Position numbers and translations under genes: made by a program. From AP-15 sp963716115 (GTDB taxonomy: Bacteria > Pseudomonadota > Alphaproteobacteria > ATCC43930 > CGMCC-115725), in the NCBI GenBank assembly GCA_963716115.1, contig CAVQSZ010000006.1, forward strand, positions 62,001 to 126,000: a stretch of 64,000 nt of DNA, given 5' to 3'. Below are positions 43,892 through 52,504 of the stretch, piece by piece. The stretch's first letter is position 1. Each line of letters opens with the position of its first letter. The notes under the pieces were generated by a model. The model made no database searches. It saw only the letters and a list, made by a program, of their open reading frames with translations, and was not told the DNA's origin.

Positions 43892-46252
43892 TCACCGGCG
43901 CGCTTCGGCGGCGGCCCGAATGGCGCGCCATACCCGCTCGGGGGTCGCCGGCATCTCGATGTGGCGCACGCCCAGCTCCGAGAGCGCATCCACGATGGCG
44001 TTGACCACCGCCGCCAGGGCCGGCGTCGCGCCGCCCTCGCCGCCGGAGCGCACCCCGAGGCGGTTCGTCGGCGCCGGCGTCTCGCTGAGCGCGGTCTCGA
44101 GCCGCGGCAGCGCGTCGGCCCGCGGCAGAGCGTAATCCATGAAGCTCGCCGCCAGCAGCTGCCCGCTCGCCGGGTCGTAATGGCTGCTTTCCAGCAGCGC
44201 CTGACCCACCCCCTGGGCAATGCCGCCATGGGTCTGGCCGTGCAAGATCATCGGGTTGACCGCGCGCCCGACATCGTCGACCGCGGCGTAGCCGACGATC
44301 TCGACCGCGCCGGTTTCGGCGTCGACCTCGACCTCGCAGACCTGCGCGCCGTAGGGGAAGCTGGCGACCGGCAGGGTCTGGTCGGAAACCCCGGCGAGCG
44401 GCCCGCAAAGCTGCTGCGGCAGGGCCCCGGCGGCGGCCGCGGCCGCGACCTCGAAGATGCCGATCTCGCGGTCGGTGCCGGCGACCCGGTAGCGGCCGCG
44501 CTCGAACTCGATGTCGGCCACGCCGGCCTCGAACAGAACAGCCGCGATCTCGCGCCCCTTGGCGATGACAACGTCGACCGCCTCGCCGACGATGGTGGCG
44601 GCGAGCTTCATCGAGCGGCCGGAATGGGAGCCGCCGCCGGCCGCCACCCGAAGGGTGTCGTGGGCGACGAAGTCGATGCTCTCGAACGGCACGCCGAGCC
44701 ATTCGGTGACGAGCTGGGCAAAGCTCGTCTCGTGGCCTTGCCCCGAGGACATCGTGCCGATGACCAGCTCGACCCTGCCGTCAGGGAGCACGGCGATCTC
44801 GGCGCGCTCGCGCGGCGCGCCCGAGGTGATCTCGACATAATTGGCGACGCCCACGCCCCGCCGCCTGCCGCGCCGCGCCGACGCCTCGCGCCGCGCCGGA
44901 AAGCCGTCCCAATCGGCGAGCGCCAGCACCCTCTCCATCGCCTCCCCGTAGCGCCCGCTGTCGTAGGTGACGCCGAGCGGGTTGGCGTAGGGCTGCGCCT
45001 CGGGCGGGATCAGGTTGCGGCGCCGCAGCGCAACCGGGTCGACGCCCAGCCGGTCGGCCGCCAGATCGATCAGGCGCTCGATCACGAAGATGACCTCCGG
45101 CCTGCCGGCGCTGCGGTAGGGCGTGGTCGAGACGGTGTTGGTCACGGCGCCCCGGCCGCGGAAATAGGCGACCGGGATGCGATAGACGCTCGGCGTCAGG
45201 CCGAGCCCCTTCTGCAGCGACACGAAGGCCGCGGCGTGCCCGCCGAGATTGCTCAGGTTGGCGCCGCGCACGGCCAGGAAATTGCCCTCCCGGTCGAGCG
45301 CCAGCTCGGCCTCGACAGCCAGGTCGCGGCCCTGATAGTCGCTGAGGAAGGCTTCCGTCCGCTCGCAGGTCCATTTGACCGGCCGGCCGACCCGACGCGC
45401 CGCCCAGGCGAGGAGCGCATGCTCGGGATAGAAGAAGTTGCGGGTGCCGAAATTCCCGCCCATGTCCTTGCACAGCACGCGGACCTGCTCGGCCGGCGCG
45501 CCGAGCACCTGGGCGAGGTCGAGCCTGAGCTTGGCGACGCCGCGGCCGGTTCCGGAATAGAGCGTGTAAAGCGAGGTCGCCGGGTCGAAATCGGCGATGG
45601 TCGTGCGCGGCTCCAGCGGCGCGCCGGTGACGCGCTGCACCCAGGTGTCGAGCCGCACGACATGCGCCGCGCCGGCGAAAGCGGCGGCGGTCGCGGCCTC
45701 GTCGCCGACCTCGATCTCGATGCAGAGATTGCCGGGAGCCTCGTCCCACAGCAGCGGGGCGCCGGGCTTGAGCGCATCGACGGCGCGCGCCACCGCCGGC
45801 AGCGGCTCATAAGCGATGTCGAGCAGCTCCGCCGCGTCCTTGGCCGCGGCGATGGTCTCGGCGACGATCATGGCGACCGGCTCGCCGACAAAGCGCGCCC
45901 GGTCGGCCGGCATCGGGCGATGGCGGGTGGCGATCGGCTCCATCCCCCGCTTGCGCACCGCCACATCGGGGGGGCCCATCAGCCCGGCATTGTGCGGGAT
46001 CGGGCCCAGCCCGTCGGCGATGTAGTCGGCCCCGGTCATCACCGCGAGCACCCCCGGCGCCGCGAGCGCCGCACCTTTGCCCACCGAGACGATCCGCGCA
46101 TGCGCATGCGGCGAGCGCACCATGATCGCGTGCGCCAGCCGCGGCAGGACGAAATCGTCGCCAAAGCCGCCTCGGCCGGTCAGCAGCCGGAAATCCTCCT
46201 TGCGCCGCACCGGCTGCCCGATGCCGTTGGCGACGCTGTGGGACGAGACCAT
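43892..46252 (-). CDS. Molybdopterin-binding large subunit, CoxL/xanthine dehydrogenase family
   Basis: This 786-residue protein is the molybdenum-cofactor subunit of a xanthine dehydrogenase or aerobic CO dehydrogenase-type enzyme. It begins NGIGQPVRRKEDFRLLTGRG and contains CKDMGGNFGTRNFFYPEHAL, TPYRSAGRPEVIFVIERLID (the form I CO dehydrogenase signature AYRCSFR is absent, so it is form II-like), GTMSSGQGHETSFAQLV and RSGGEGGATPA with the probable catalytic Glu. The ATG at 46252 has GGAGG seven bases upstream. Genes for the FAD and 2Fe-2S subunits are not adjacent, so partners must be encoded elsewhere. Substrate unknown. Confidence 0.9.
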   Translation of the reverse strand: MVSSHSVANGIGQPVRRKEDFRLLTGRGGFGDDFVLPRLAHAIMVRSPHAHARIVSVGKGAALAAPGVLAVMTGADYIADGLGPIPHNAGLMGPPDVAVRKRGMEPIATRHRPMPADRARFVGEPVAMIVAETIAAAKDAAELLDIAYEPLPAVARAVDALKPGAPLLWDEAPGNLCIEIEVGDEAATAAAFAGAAHVVRLDTWVQRVTGAPLEPRTTIADFDPATSLYTLYSGTGRGVAKLRLDLAQVLGAPAEQVRVLCKDMGGNFGTRNFFYPEHALLAWAARRVGRPVKWTCERTEAFLSDYQGRDLAVEAELALDREGNFLAVRGANLSNLGGHAAAFVSLQKGLGLTPSVYRIPVAYFRGRGAVTNTVSTTPYRSAGRPEVIFVIERLIDLAADRLGVDPVALRRRNLIPPEAQPYANPLGVTYDSGRYGEAMERVLALADWDGFPARREASARRGRRRGVGVANYVEITSGAPRERAEIAVLPDGRVELVIGTMSSGQGHETSFAQLVTEWLGVPFESIDFVAHDTLRVAAGGGSHSGRSMKLAATIVGEAVDVVIAKGREIAAVLFEAGVADIEFERGRYRVAGTDREIGIFEVAAAAAAGALPQQLCGPLAGVSDQTLPVASFPYGAQVCEVEVDAETGAVEIVGYAAVDDVGRAVNPMILHGQTHGGIAQGVGQALLESSHYDPASGQLLAASFMDYALPRADALPRLETALSETPAPTNRLGVRSGGEGGATPALAAVVNAIVDALSELGVRHIEMPATPERVWRAIRAAAEARR

Positions 46253-46345
46253 TCGCATTCCTCCACCGCCCGAGAGTTGATGATAGATACGCGCAATCCG
46301 GGTTAGAAAGCCGGGGCGCGGCCCGCGTTGGAATGGGGATCGGCG

Positions 46346-47179
46346 GTGGCCTCTCTTTCGCCTGTCATCGATCATGTCGTCATCGACGTGCGCGACCGCG
46401 TCGACGAGGCGATGCGCCGCTTCGCCTCGCTCGGCTTCGAGCTGACCCCGCGCGGCCATCACACCTTGGGCTCGCTCAACCATCTGGCGATGTTCGCGGC
46501 CGATTATCTGGAATTGCTCGGCTTTGCGGCGGGCGGCGCCGCGCGCCCGGAGCTCGCGCCTTTTCCGGTCGGCCTGAACGGCCTGGTGTTCAAGACCGCG
46601 GACGCGGCCGCGGCGCATCGCCGGGCGCAGGCGGCGGGCCTGCCGATCCTGCCGGTGCAGTCCTTCTCGCGCCCGGTTGCGATCGACGGCGCGACGCGGG
46701 ACGCGCGGTTCCGCACCACCCGGCTCGATCCTGCCAAGGTGGCGATGGGCCGGGTCTATTTCTGCGAGCACCAAACCCCCGACCTCGTATGGCGGCCCGA
46801 GTGGCAGGCGCATCCGAACGGCGCCCGCGCGATCGCCCGCGTCGTCGTCGCCACCGCCGATCCGCGGGGCTCGGCACAGCTGTTCCGTGAATTGTTCGGC
46901 GGCGACGCCGTCGCCGATCTGGACGGCCGCCAGGTGATGGCCGCCGGGACGGCGCGGGTGGAGCTGGCCCCGCCGAATGCGGTGGCGGCCGAGCTTGGCG
47001 AGGCGGCGGCCGATCCGGCCGGGCGGCCCGAGCATATGGCCGCGCTGGGCGTCAGGGTCGCCTCCTTGCGCCAAACGGCGGAGCGGCTGCGCTCGGTTCC
47101 GGGGGTGCGGATCGAGCCGGGTCGGCTGGTGGTTCCGGCCGCCGCCGCATTCAACACGGCGATCCTCTTCTCGGAGTGA
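46346..47179 (+). CDS. VOC family / glyoxalase-like protein
   Basis: The product of about 277 residues has a glyoxalase-like (VOC) fold related to PF13468. It starts SPVIDHVVIDVRDRVDEAMR, continues FELTPRGHHTLGSLNHLAMF and YLELLGF, and has a second module from RAIARVVVATADPRGSAQLF. Members bind a metal in a paired beta-alpha-beta-beta-beta fold and serve as dioxygenases, lyases or binding proteins; the role here is not known. GTG at 46346 is the likely start (GGGGATCGG upstream); a TTG at 46328 is possible. It is divergent from the molybdopterin subunit gene. Confidence 0.8.
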   Translation: MASLSPVIDHVVIDVRDRVDEAMRRFASLGFELTPRGHHTLGSLNHLAMFAADYLELLGFAAGGAARPELAPFPVGLNGLVFKTADAAAAHRRAQAAGLPILPVQSFSRPVAIDGATRDARFRTTRLDPAKVAMGRVYFCEHQTPDLVWRPEWQAHPNGARAIARVVVATADPRGSAQLFRELFGGDAVADLDGRQVMAAGTARVELAPPNAVAAELGEAAADPAGRPEHMAALGVRVASLRQTAERLRSVPGVRIEPGRLVVPAAAAFNTAILFSE

Positions 47180-47290
47180 GCGATGGCGGTCGCGCCGCCG
47201 TCTTGCGACGGCGCGCAGCCGAAGCTTGCCTCCAGCCGCAGAAGCGCCGATTCCTTCCGCGTCTCGAACATCGTCATGGGAGATGCGCCG

Positions 47291-48040
47291 ATGGGCAAGC
47301 TTGACGGGAAAGTCGCCTTGATAACCGGCTCGGGGCGAAATATCGGGCGTGCGACGGCGCTGAAGCTCGCCGCCGAAGGCGCCCATGTCGTCGTCAACGC
47401 CCGCAGCAACCAGGCCGAGGCCGACGCGGTCGCACGGGAAGTCCGCGATCGAGGGGTCAAGGCGCTCGCGATCATCGCCGATGTCGCCAGAAAGGATCAG
47501 GTCGACGCGATGACGGCGCGGGCGCTCGACGAGTTCGGCCGCATCGACATCCTGATCAACAACGCCGCGATCCGGCCGCACAAGCCGTTCACCGAGCTGA
47601 CGATGGCGGACTGGGAAGCGGTCAGGGGCGTCGTCCTCGACGGCGCCATGTACTGCACGCGGGCGGTCATCGATTCGATGGTCAAGCACCAATACGGGCG
47701 GATCCTGTTCTTCACCGGCGACGGCGCCTTTACCGGCGGCCGCGGCCGCGCCCACGTCTCGGCGGCGAAGATGGGGCTCGTGGGCATGGCGCGGGCGCTC
47801 GCTTCGGAGTTCGCCGCGCAGAACATCCGGGTCAACGTCGTCTCTCCCGGCAGCATCGATACAAGGCGGGACAATCCCGAATGGTATCAGGGGCGGGCGC
47901 CGAGCGCGGCTGGGATCCCGCTGGGGCGCCAGGGCCATGTCGACGAGATCGCCGCCGCCTGCCTGTTCCTGGTCAGCGACGACGGCGGCTTCGTCACCGG
48001 CCAGACCCTGCACGTCAACGGCGGCGCGGCGTATTACTGA
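47291..48040 (+). CDS. SDR family protein with altered catalytic Tyr
   Basis: The 249-residue SDR has GSGRNIGR for cofactor binding (residues 13-20), NNAAI at 90-94, and ends LHVNGGAAYY. In the active site the Lys is kept (Lys160 in HVSAAK), but the position four residues before it is Val156 rather than Tyr, with His155 next to it, and the usual Ser region reads FFTGDGA. I recall similar HxSAAK sequences in a subgroup of SDRs, so this may be a subfamily feature rather than decay. GGGAGATGCGCCG precedes the ATG at 47291, which fits the family start MGKLDGKVALITG. Upstream in-frame ATGs would add non-homologous residues. Confidence 0.88.
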   Translation: MGKLDGKVALITGSGRNIGRATALKLAAEGAHVVVNARSNQAEADAVAREVRDRGVKALAIIADVARKDQVDAMTARALDEFGRIDILINNAAIRPHKPFTELTMADWEAVRGVVLDGAMYCTRAVIDSMVKHQYGRILFFTGDGAFTGGRGRAHVSAAKMGLVGMARALASEFAAQNIRVNVVSPGSIDTRRDNPEWYQGRAPSAAGIPLGRQGHVDEIAAACLFLVSDDGGFVTGQTLHVNGGAAYY

Positions 48041-48169
48041 GCGCCGCCTCGCCGGCTCGGGCATCGGCGCAGCTCCTGGCAGGGGTCGGGCTGCCTCGAC
48101 CGCGGCAGGGGACATGGCTTAGATTGCGGCCGCGTCCCTCGCCTCGAACCAGCTGCCGGGAGGATCCTG

Positions 48170-49480
48170 ATGGAATACGGCCTCTTTACGATGCCCTCGC
48201 ATCCGCCGGAGCGCAGCCTCGGGGACGGCCATCGCTGGGACCTCGACACCCTGCGCCGGGCCGACGAGCTCGGCTTTTCCGAGGCCTGGATCGGCGAGCA
48301 CCACACGGCGCCCTGGGAGCCGCACCCCGCCCCCGACCTGCTGATCGCCCAGGCGCTGATGGAAACCAAGCGCATCCGCTTGGCGCCGGGCGGCTTTCTG
48401 CTGCCCTATCATCATCCGGCCGAGCTGGCGAACCGCATCGCGATGCTCGACCACATGGCGCAGGGCCGGCTCAATTTCGGCGTCGCCGCCAGCGGGCTGC
48501 CGAGCGACTGGGCGATGTTCAACGTCGACGGCAACGCCGGCCAGCACCGCGAGATGACGCGCGAGGCGCTCGACATCATCCTGAAGCTGTGGGCGGCGGA
48601 GGAGCCGTTCGACTATCCCGGCAAATACTGGAAGGTGACCAGGACCGATTTGATGCTGCGGACCTTGCGGCCGCACATCCGGCCGTTCCAAAAGCCGCAC
48701 CCGCCAATCGGGGTGGCCGGCGTCAGCAAGGGCTCGGACACCTTGAAGCTCGCCGGCGAGCACGGCTTTCTGCCGATGAGCCTCAACCTGAACCAGACTT
48801 ATGTCGCCAGCCACTGGGAGTCGGTCGAGGAAGGGGCGCGGCGCTCCGGGCGCACGCCGCGGCGCGCCGACTGGCGCCTGGTGCGCGAGATCTTTGTCGC
48901 CGACACCGACGCCGAAGCGTGGCGGCTGTCGGTCGGCGGCATGATGGGCCGCATGATGCGCGAATATTTTCTGCCGCTGCTGACCGATGTCGGCGTCGTC
49001 CAGTTCCTCAAGCACGACCCCGAGGTGGCCGACAGCGATGTGACGCCGGAATATTGCGCAAAACACAACTGGCTGATCGGGTCGCCCGCGACCGTCGTCG
49101 AGAAGATCGAGCGGATGTACGACGAGGTCGGCGGCTTCGGCTCGCTCTTGCTGTTCTGCTTCGACTACAGCGAGAACCCCGACGCCTGGCGCGAATCGAT
49201 GCGCCTCCTGGCGCAGGAGGTCATGCCGAAGAGTCGCGCGCCTGCTGCCGGCAGCTTGATCCCTCGACCTGCCGCCGGATTAAGCCGCCGTCGTATCCCC
49301 GTTGTCGAGGCGCCCCACGGGTCGCTTATCGTGAGGGGTCAATCCGGGCCGAAATTCCGCCGCCAGACGGCGGCAAGCCGGGGCTCGGCCTCGATCGACA
49401 GCGCAATCGCGTGCAGCCGCGGGCAGGCGGCGGCAAACCATTCGCGCCGTGGTTCCCAGCGGGTCATCGCGCCGACATAG
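48170..49480 (+). CDS. LLM class flavin-dependent oxidoreductase, extended C-terminus
   Basis: The protein is a luciferase-like flavin monooxygenase: MEYGLFTMPSHPPERSLGDG, GFSEAWIGEHHTAPWEPHPA, KRIRLAPGGFLLPYHHPAEL, DHMAQGRLNFGVAASGLPSD and CFDYSENPDAWRESMRLLAQ. The family usually ends near residue 360; here the frame continues about 75 residues of Arg/Ser/Ala-rich sequence, reaching 142 bases into the opposite-strand GST gene. The tail probably reflects a lost stop codon. GGGAGGATCCTG precedes the ATG. A second LLM gene lies at 25982. Substrate unknown. Confidence 0.88.
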   Translation: MEYGLFTMPSHPPERSLGDGHRWDLDTLRRADELGFSEAWIGEHHTAPWEPHPAPDLLIAQALMETKRIRLAPGGFLLPYHHPAELANRIAMLDHMAQGRLNFGVAASGLPSDWAMFNVDGNAGQHREMTREALDIILKLWAAEEPFDYPGKYWKVTRTDLMLRTLRPHIRPFQKPHPPIGVAGVSKGSDTLKLAGEHGFLPMSLNLNQTYVASHWESVEEGARRSGRTPRRADWRLVREIFVADTDAEAWRLSVGGMMGRMMREYFLPLLTDVGVVQFLKHDPEVADSDVTPEYCAKHNWLIGSPATVVEKIERMYDEVGGFGSLLLFCFDYSENPDAWRESMRLLAQEVMPKSRAPAAGSLIPRPAAGLSRRRIPVVEAPHGSLIVRGQSGPKFRRQTAASRGSASIDSAIACSRGQAAANHSRRGSQRVIAPT

Positions 49481-49968
49481 ATGTCGAGCGCCGAGCGCCG
49501 GTCGCCGAGAAACCAGGGCCGCCCGGCGGCGTGCTCCGCTTGATCCCACAACCGCTTCGCATAGGCGTGGACATTGGCCTGAAACCCTTGCTGCGCCGTC
49601 TCGCCCGGCACGAAGCGGGCGGGGTCGTCGGCATAGGTGAAAGTCGGGTAGAGGTTGGCGACCAGGAAAATCAGCCAGCGCAAAAACGCCGGCCGCACCG
49701 CCTCGTCGGCAGCCGGCACGAGATCGGTCCGCCCGGCGACGTCCGCCAAATGGAGGGTGATTGCTGCGCTCTCGGTCATCACCTGCCCATCCGGCAGCAC
49801 CAAGGTCGGCACTTGCGCCAGCGGGTTCACCGCCGCCAACTGCCGCCGCGCCTCGGCCGAGGCGAACAAATCGGCGACTTCCTCCAGCTCATAGGGAAAC
49901 TCGTACCAGGCGAGCTGCGTCTCGACCAGCACCGAGCCCCACCCCGGCCGCGCGAACAGCTTGTACAT
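49339..49968 (-). CDS. Glutathione S-transferase family protein
   Basis: The 209-residue protein has a thioredoxin-like N-terminal domain (MYKLFARPGWGSVLVETQLA, NPLAQVPTLVLPDGQVMTES with the cis-Pro after Val, then the ESAAITLHLAD motif) and a helical C-terminal domain (RWLIFLVANLYPTFTYAD, WFLGDRRSALDIYVGAMTRW). It would use glutathione for conjugation or isomerisation in the cytoplasm. It lies tail to tail with the LLM gene, whose frame overlaps its 3' end. Confidence 0.88.
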   Translation of the reverse strand: MYKLFARPGWGSVLVETQLAWYEFPYELEEVADLFASAEARRQLAAVNPLAQVPTLVLPDGQVMTESAAITLHLADVAGRTDLVPAADEAVRPAFLRWLIFLVANLYPTFTYADDPARFVPGETAQQGFQANVHAYAKRLWDQAEHAAGRPWFLGDRRSALDIYVGAMTRWEPRREWFAAACPRLHAIALSIEAEPRLAAVWRRNFGPD

Positions 49969-50595
49969 GCCCGACCTCCCCGGCCGTCCGACAGCATAGC
50001 TCTCAGGCGCTCACGAGTCCCGGTGCCCCGGGCTGATCGCCGACCGGCGCGCACCGACACCTGGCACGAATTGATACGGCTGCCGGCCGATGAGGTGCGT
50101 CCGGCAGATACGCCGACGCCGTCACTCGTCGACCGCCTCGCGTCCGACATCCGGCCCCCAGTCTACGCCTCCCAAGAGTATCCCAAAGTCATTCCTGCTC
50201 GCTGGATTTGCCAACTGGCCGGCTGCCCGACCACCTTGAAAACTCGGCAGCAGCGTCAACCTTCGACGTAGACCATATCCCACCGCCGCGCTCGGGAAAG
50301 GGAATGGCGATGATCCCGCGATAGATGAGGGCCGCGTCCGGCGCGCGGCTCCGTTGCTTGCGCGCGGCAGGAGGGTGAGGCAGGCTGCCGCACCCGGAGC
50401 CCCGAGGTGCGATGCGGGAATGACCGATCGGGCGAAACGGGAGATGACGGTGGGCTCGATCGCGGGTATAAGAGAGCGCCGCTGCGGCGACGCGCCGGGC
50501 AGGCGGTGGTGAACAAGAGCCTGATGCGCCTCGGCGAGCGATAGCGGCAGGAACGAGAACGAACCTCTCCCGCCCCGTTCGCCAGGAGGAGCCTA
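49969..50595. other. Intergenic region upstream of the 2-oxoacid oxidoreductase operon
   Basis: These 627 bases separate the GST gene start from the GTG at 50596. No gene is supported. The last bases hold the strong ribosome site AGGAGGAGCCTA. The promoter of the operon should lie here, but I cannot point to clear -35 and -10 boxes. Confidence 0.5.
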
Positions 50596-52383
50596 GTGCA
50601 GCCGACCGATATCAGCGTCCCCGACTATTTCCACAAAGTCGTCGATTGCCAGTGGGCCTGCCCGTCGCATACGCCGGTGCCGGAATACATCCGGCTGATC
50701 GCCGAGCGGCGCTATGGCGACGCCTGGGCCGTCAATTGGGAGTCGAACGTCTTCCCCGGCATTCTCGGGCGCACCTGCGACCGCCCATGCGAGCCCGCCT
50801 GCCGGCGCGGCCGGGTCGAGAAGGAGCCGGTGGCGATCTGCCGGCTGAAGCGGGTCGCCGCCGACCACAAGGGCGACATCCGCCGCTATCTGCCGGCGAT
50901 CCCGCCCGAGAAGAACGGCCGGCGCATCGCCTTGGTCGGCGCCGGCCCGGCCTCGCTGACCGTCGCCCGCGACCTGATGCCGCTCGGCTATCATTGCGTG
51001 CTGTTCGACGGCGACAGCAAGGGCGGCGGCATGATGCGCTCGCAGATCCCGCGCTTCCGCCTGCCCGAGACGGTGACCGACGAAGAGGTCGAGCTGATCC
51101 TCGACATGGGCGTCGAAACCCGCTTCGGGGCATTCGTCCCGAGCCTGAAGGCGCTCTTGGCCGAGCATTGGGACGCGGTCTTTGTCGGCAGCGGCGCGCC
51201 GCGCGGGCGCGACCTCGAGATCCCGGGCCGGCAGGAGGCGGCGGCCAATATCCATATCGGCATCGACTGGCTCTCCAGCGTCTCCTTCGGCCATGTCGAC
51301 CAGATCGGCCGCCGCGTCGTCGTCCTGGGTGGCGGCAACACGGCGATGGATTGCTGTCGCTCGTCGCGCCGGCTCGGCGGAAAGGAGGTCACCGTCGTCG
51401 TGCGCAGCGGCTTCGAGGAGATGAAGGCCTCGTCTTGGGAAAAAGAGGACGCGACGCACGAAGGCATTCCGATCCTCAACTGGCTGACGCCGAAGGAATT
51501 CACCCATGACGACGGGCGGCTGACCGGGGTGCTGTTCGAAAGGGTCAAGGCCGAGTACGACGCGCGGGGCCGGCGCAACCTGGTCCCGACCGGCGAGCCC
51601 GACACCCATATCGCGTGCGACGACGTGCTGGTGGCGGTCGGCCAGGAGAACGCCTTCCCGTGGATCGAGCGCGACATCGGCATCGAGTTCGACCGCTGGG
51701 GCATGCCCAGGGTCGATCTGAAGACGATGCAGTCGACCTTGCCCACGGTGTTTTTCGGCGGCGACGCCGCGTTCGGGCCGAAGAACATCATCTGGGCCGT
51801 CGCCCACGGCCACGACGCCGCGATCTCGATCGACAAGCTCTGCCACGGCGAGGATGTCGGCGAGCGGCCGCCGCCCGGCGTGACGTTGGTCAGCCAGAAG
51901 ATGGGCATCCACGAGTGGAGCTACGACAACGACATCTCGAACGATCTGCGCTACCGGGTGCCGTTGCGCGACACCGCGGTGGCGCTCGCCGACATCCGCG
52001 TCGAGGTCGAGCTCGGCTACGACGAGAAGCTCGCCTTTCTCGAAGCCGAGCGCTGCCTCAACTGCGACGTGCAGACCGTCTTCACCGGCCAGCTGTGCAT
52101 CGAATGCGACGCCTGCGTCGACATCTGCCCGATGGATTGCATCACCTTCACCGACAACGGCGACGAGGAGGAGCTGCGCGGCCGCCTGATGGCGCCGGCG
52201 CTCAACCTCGAGCAGGACCTCTATATCGGCGACCGGCTCAAGACCGGGCGCATCATGGTCAAGGATGAGGACGTGTGCCTGCATTGCGGGCTGTGCGCCG
52301 AGCGCTGCCCGACCGGGGCGTGGGACATGCGCAAATTCCTGATCGACGTGACCCAGGCCGGTCCCGCATGCCGCAGCCGATAA
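50596..52383 (+). CDS. GltD-like FAD/NAD(P)-binding and 4Fe-4S subunit of 2-oxoacid oxidoreductase
   Basis: The 595-residue protein combines three parts. The N-terminus has Cys motifs of the GltD type (CQWACPSHTP, CDRPCEPACRR) that hold Fe-S centres. The middle has FAD- and NAD(P)H-binding Rossmann domains (ALVGAGPASLTVARDLM, VVVLGGGNTAMDCCRSSRR, FFGGDAAFGPKNIIWAVAHG). The C-terminus has two 4Fe-4S ferredoxin motifs (CIECDACVDICP, CLHCGLCAERCP). It precedes korA and korB and should pass electrons from 2-oxoacid oxidation to NAD(P)+ or back. This resembles, from memory, the third subunit of the 2-oxoglutarate:NADP+ oxidoreductase of Azoarcus evansii. GTG start, with AGGAGGAG four bases upstream. 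Confidence 0.88.
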   Translation: MQPTDISVPDYFHKVVDCQWACPSHTPVPEYIRLIAERRYGDAWAVNWESNVFPGILGRTCDRPCEPACRRGRVEKEPVAICRLKRVAADHKGDIRRYLPAIPPEKNGRRIALVGAGPASLTVARDLMPLGYHCVLFDGDSKGGGMMRSQIPRFRLPETVTDEEVELILDMGVETRFGAFVPSLKALLAEHWDAVFVGSGAPRGRDLEIPGRQEAAANIHIGIDWLSSVSFGHVDQIGRRVVVLGGGNTAMDCCRSSRRLGGKEVTVVVRSGFEEMKASSWEKEDATHEGIPILNWLTPKEFTHDDGRLTGVLFERVKAEYDARGRRNLVPTGEPDTHIACDDVLVAVGQENAFPWIERDIGIEFDRWGMPRVDLKTMQSTLPTVFFGGDAAFGPKNIIWAVAHGHDAAISIDKLCHGEDVGERPPPGVTLVSQKMGIHEWSYDNDISNDLRYRVPLRDTAVALADIRVEVELGYDEKLAFLEAERCLNCDVQTVFTGQLCIECDACVDICPMDCITFTDNGDEEELRGRLMAPALNLEQDLYIGDRLKTGRIMVKDEDVCLHCGLCAERCPTGAWDMRKFLIDVTQAGPACRSR

Positions 52384-52405
52384 AAGCAAGACTTAACGCT
52401 CAGGG

Positions 52406-52478
52406 CGCAAAGGATGCGCAACGGTCGCAAAGGAACCGGCGGCTTCGCGCCCTCGGCGCGTCCGTTGCGTCCTTTGCG
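52406..52478. repeat. Imperfect inverted repeat in the first operon spacer
   Basis: Arm 52406-52424 (CGCAAAGGATGCGCAACGG) and arm 52462-52478 (CCGTTGCGTCCTTTGCG) are complementary apart from two bases, and the match extends partly outwards (AACGCT). The hairpin fills most of the spacer between the flavin subunit gene and korA and could act in mRNA stability or processing. Confidence 0.6.
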
Positions 52479-52504
52479 GTAAAGCGTTCTCGAGAGGAAT
52501 AACC

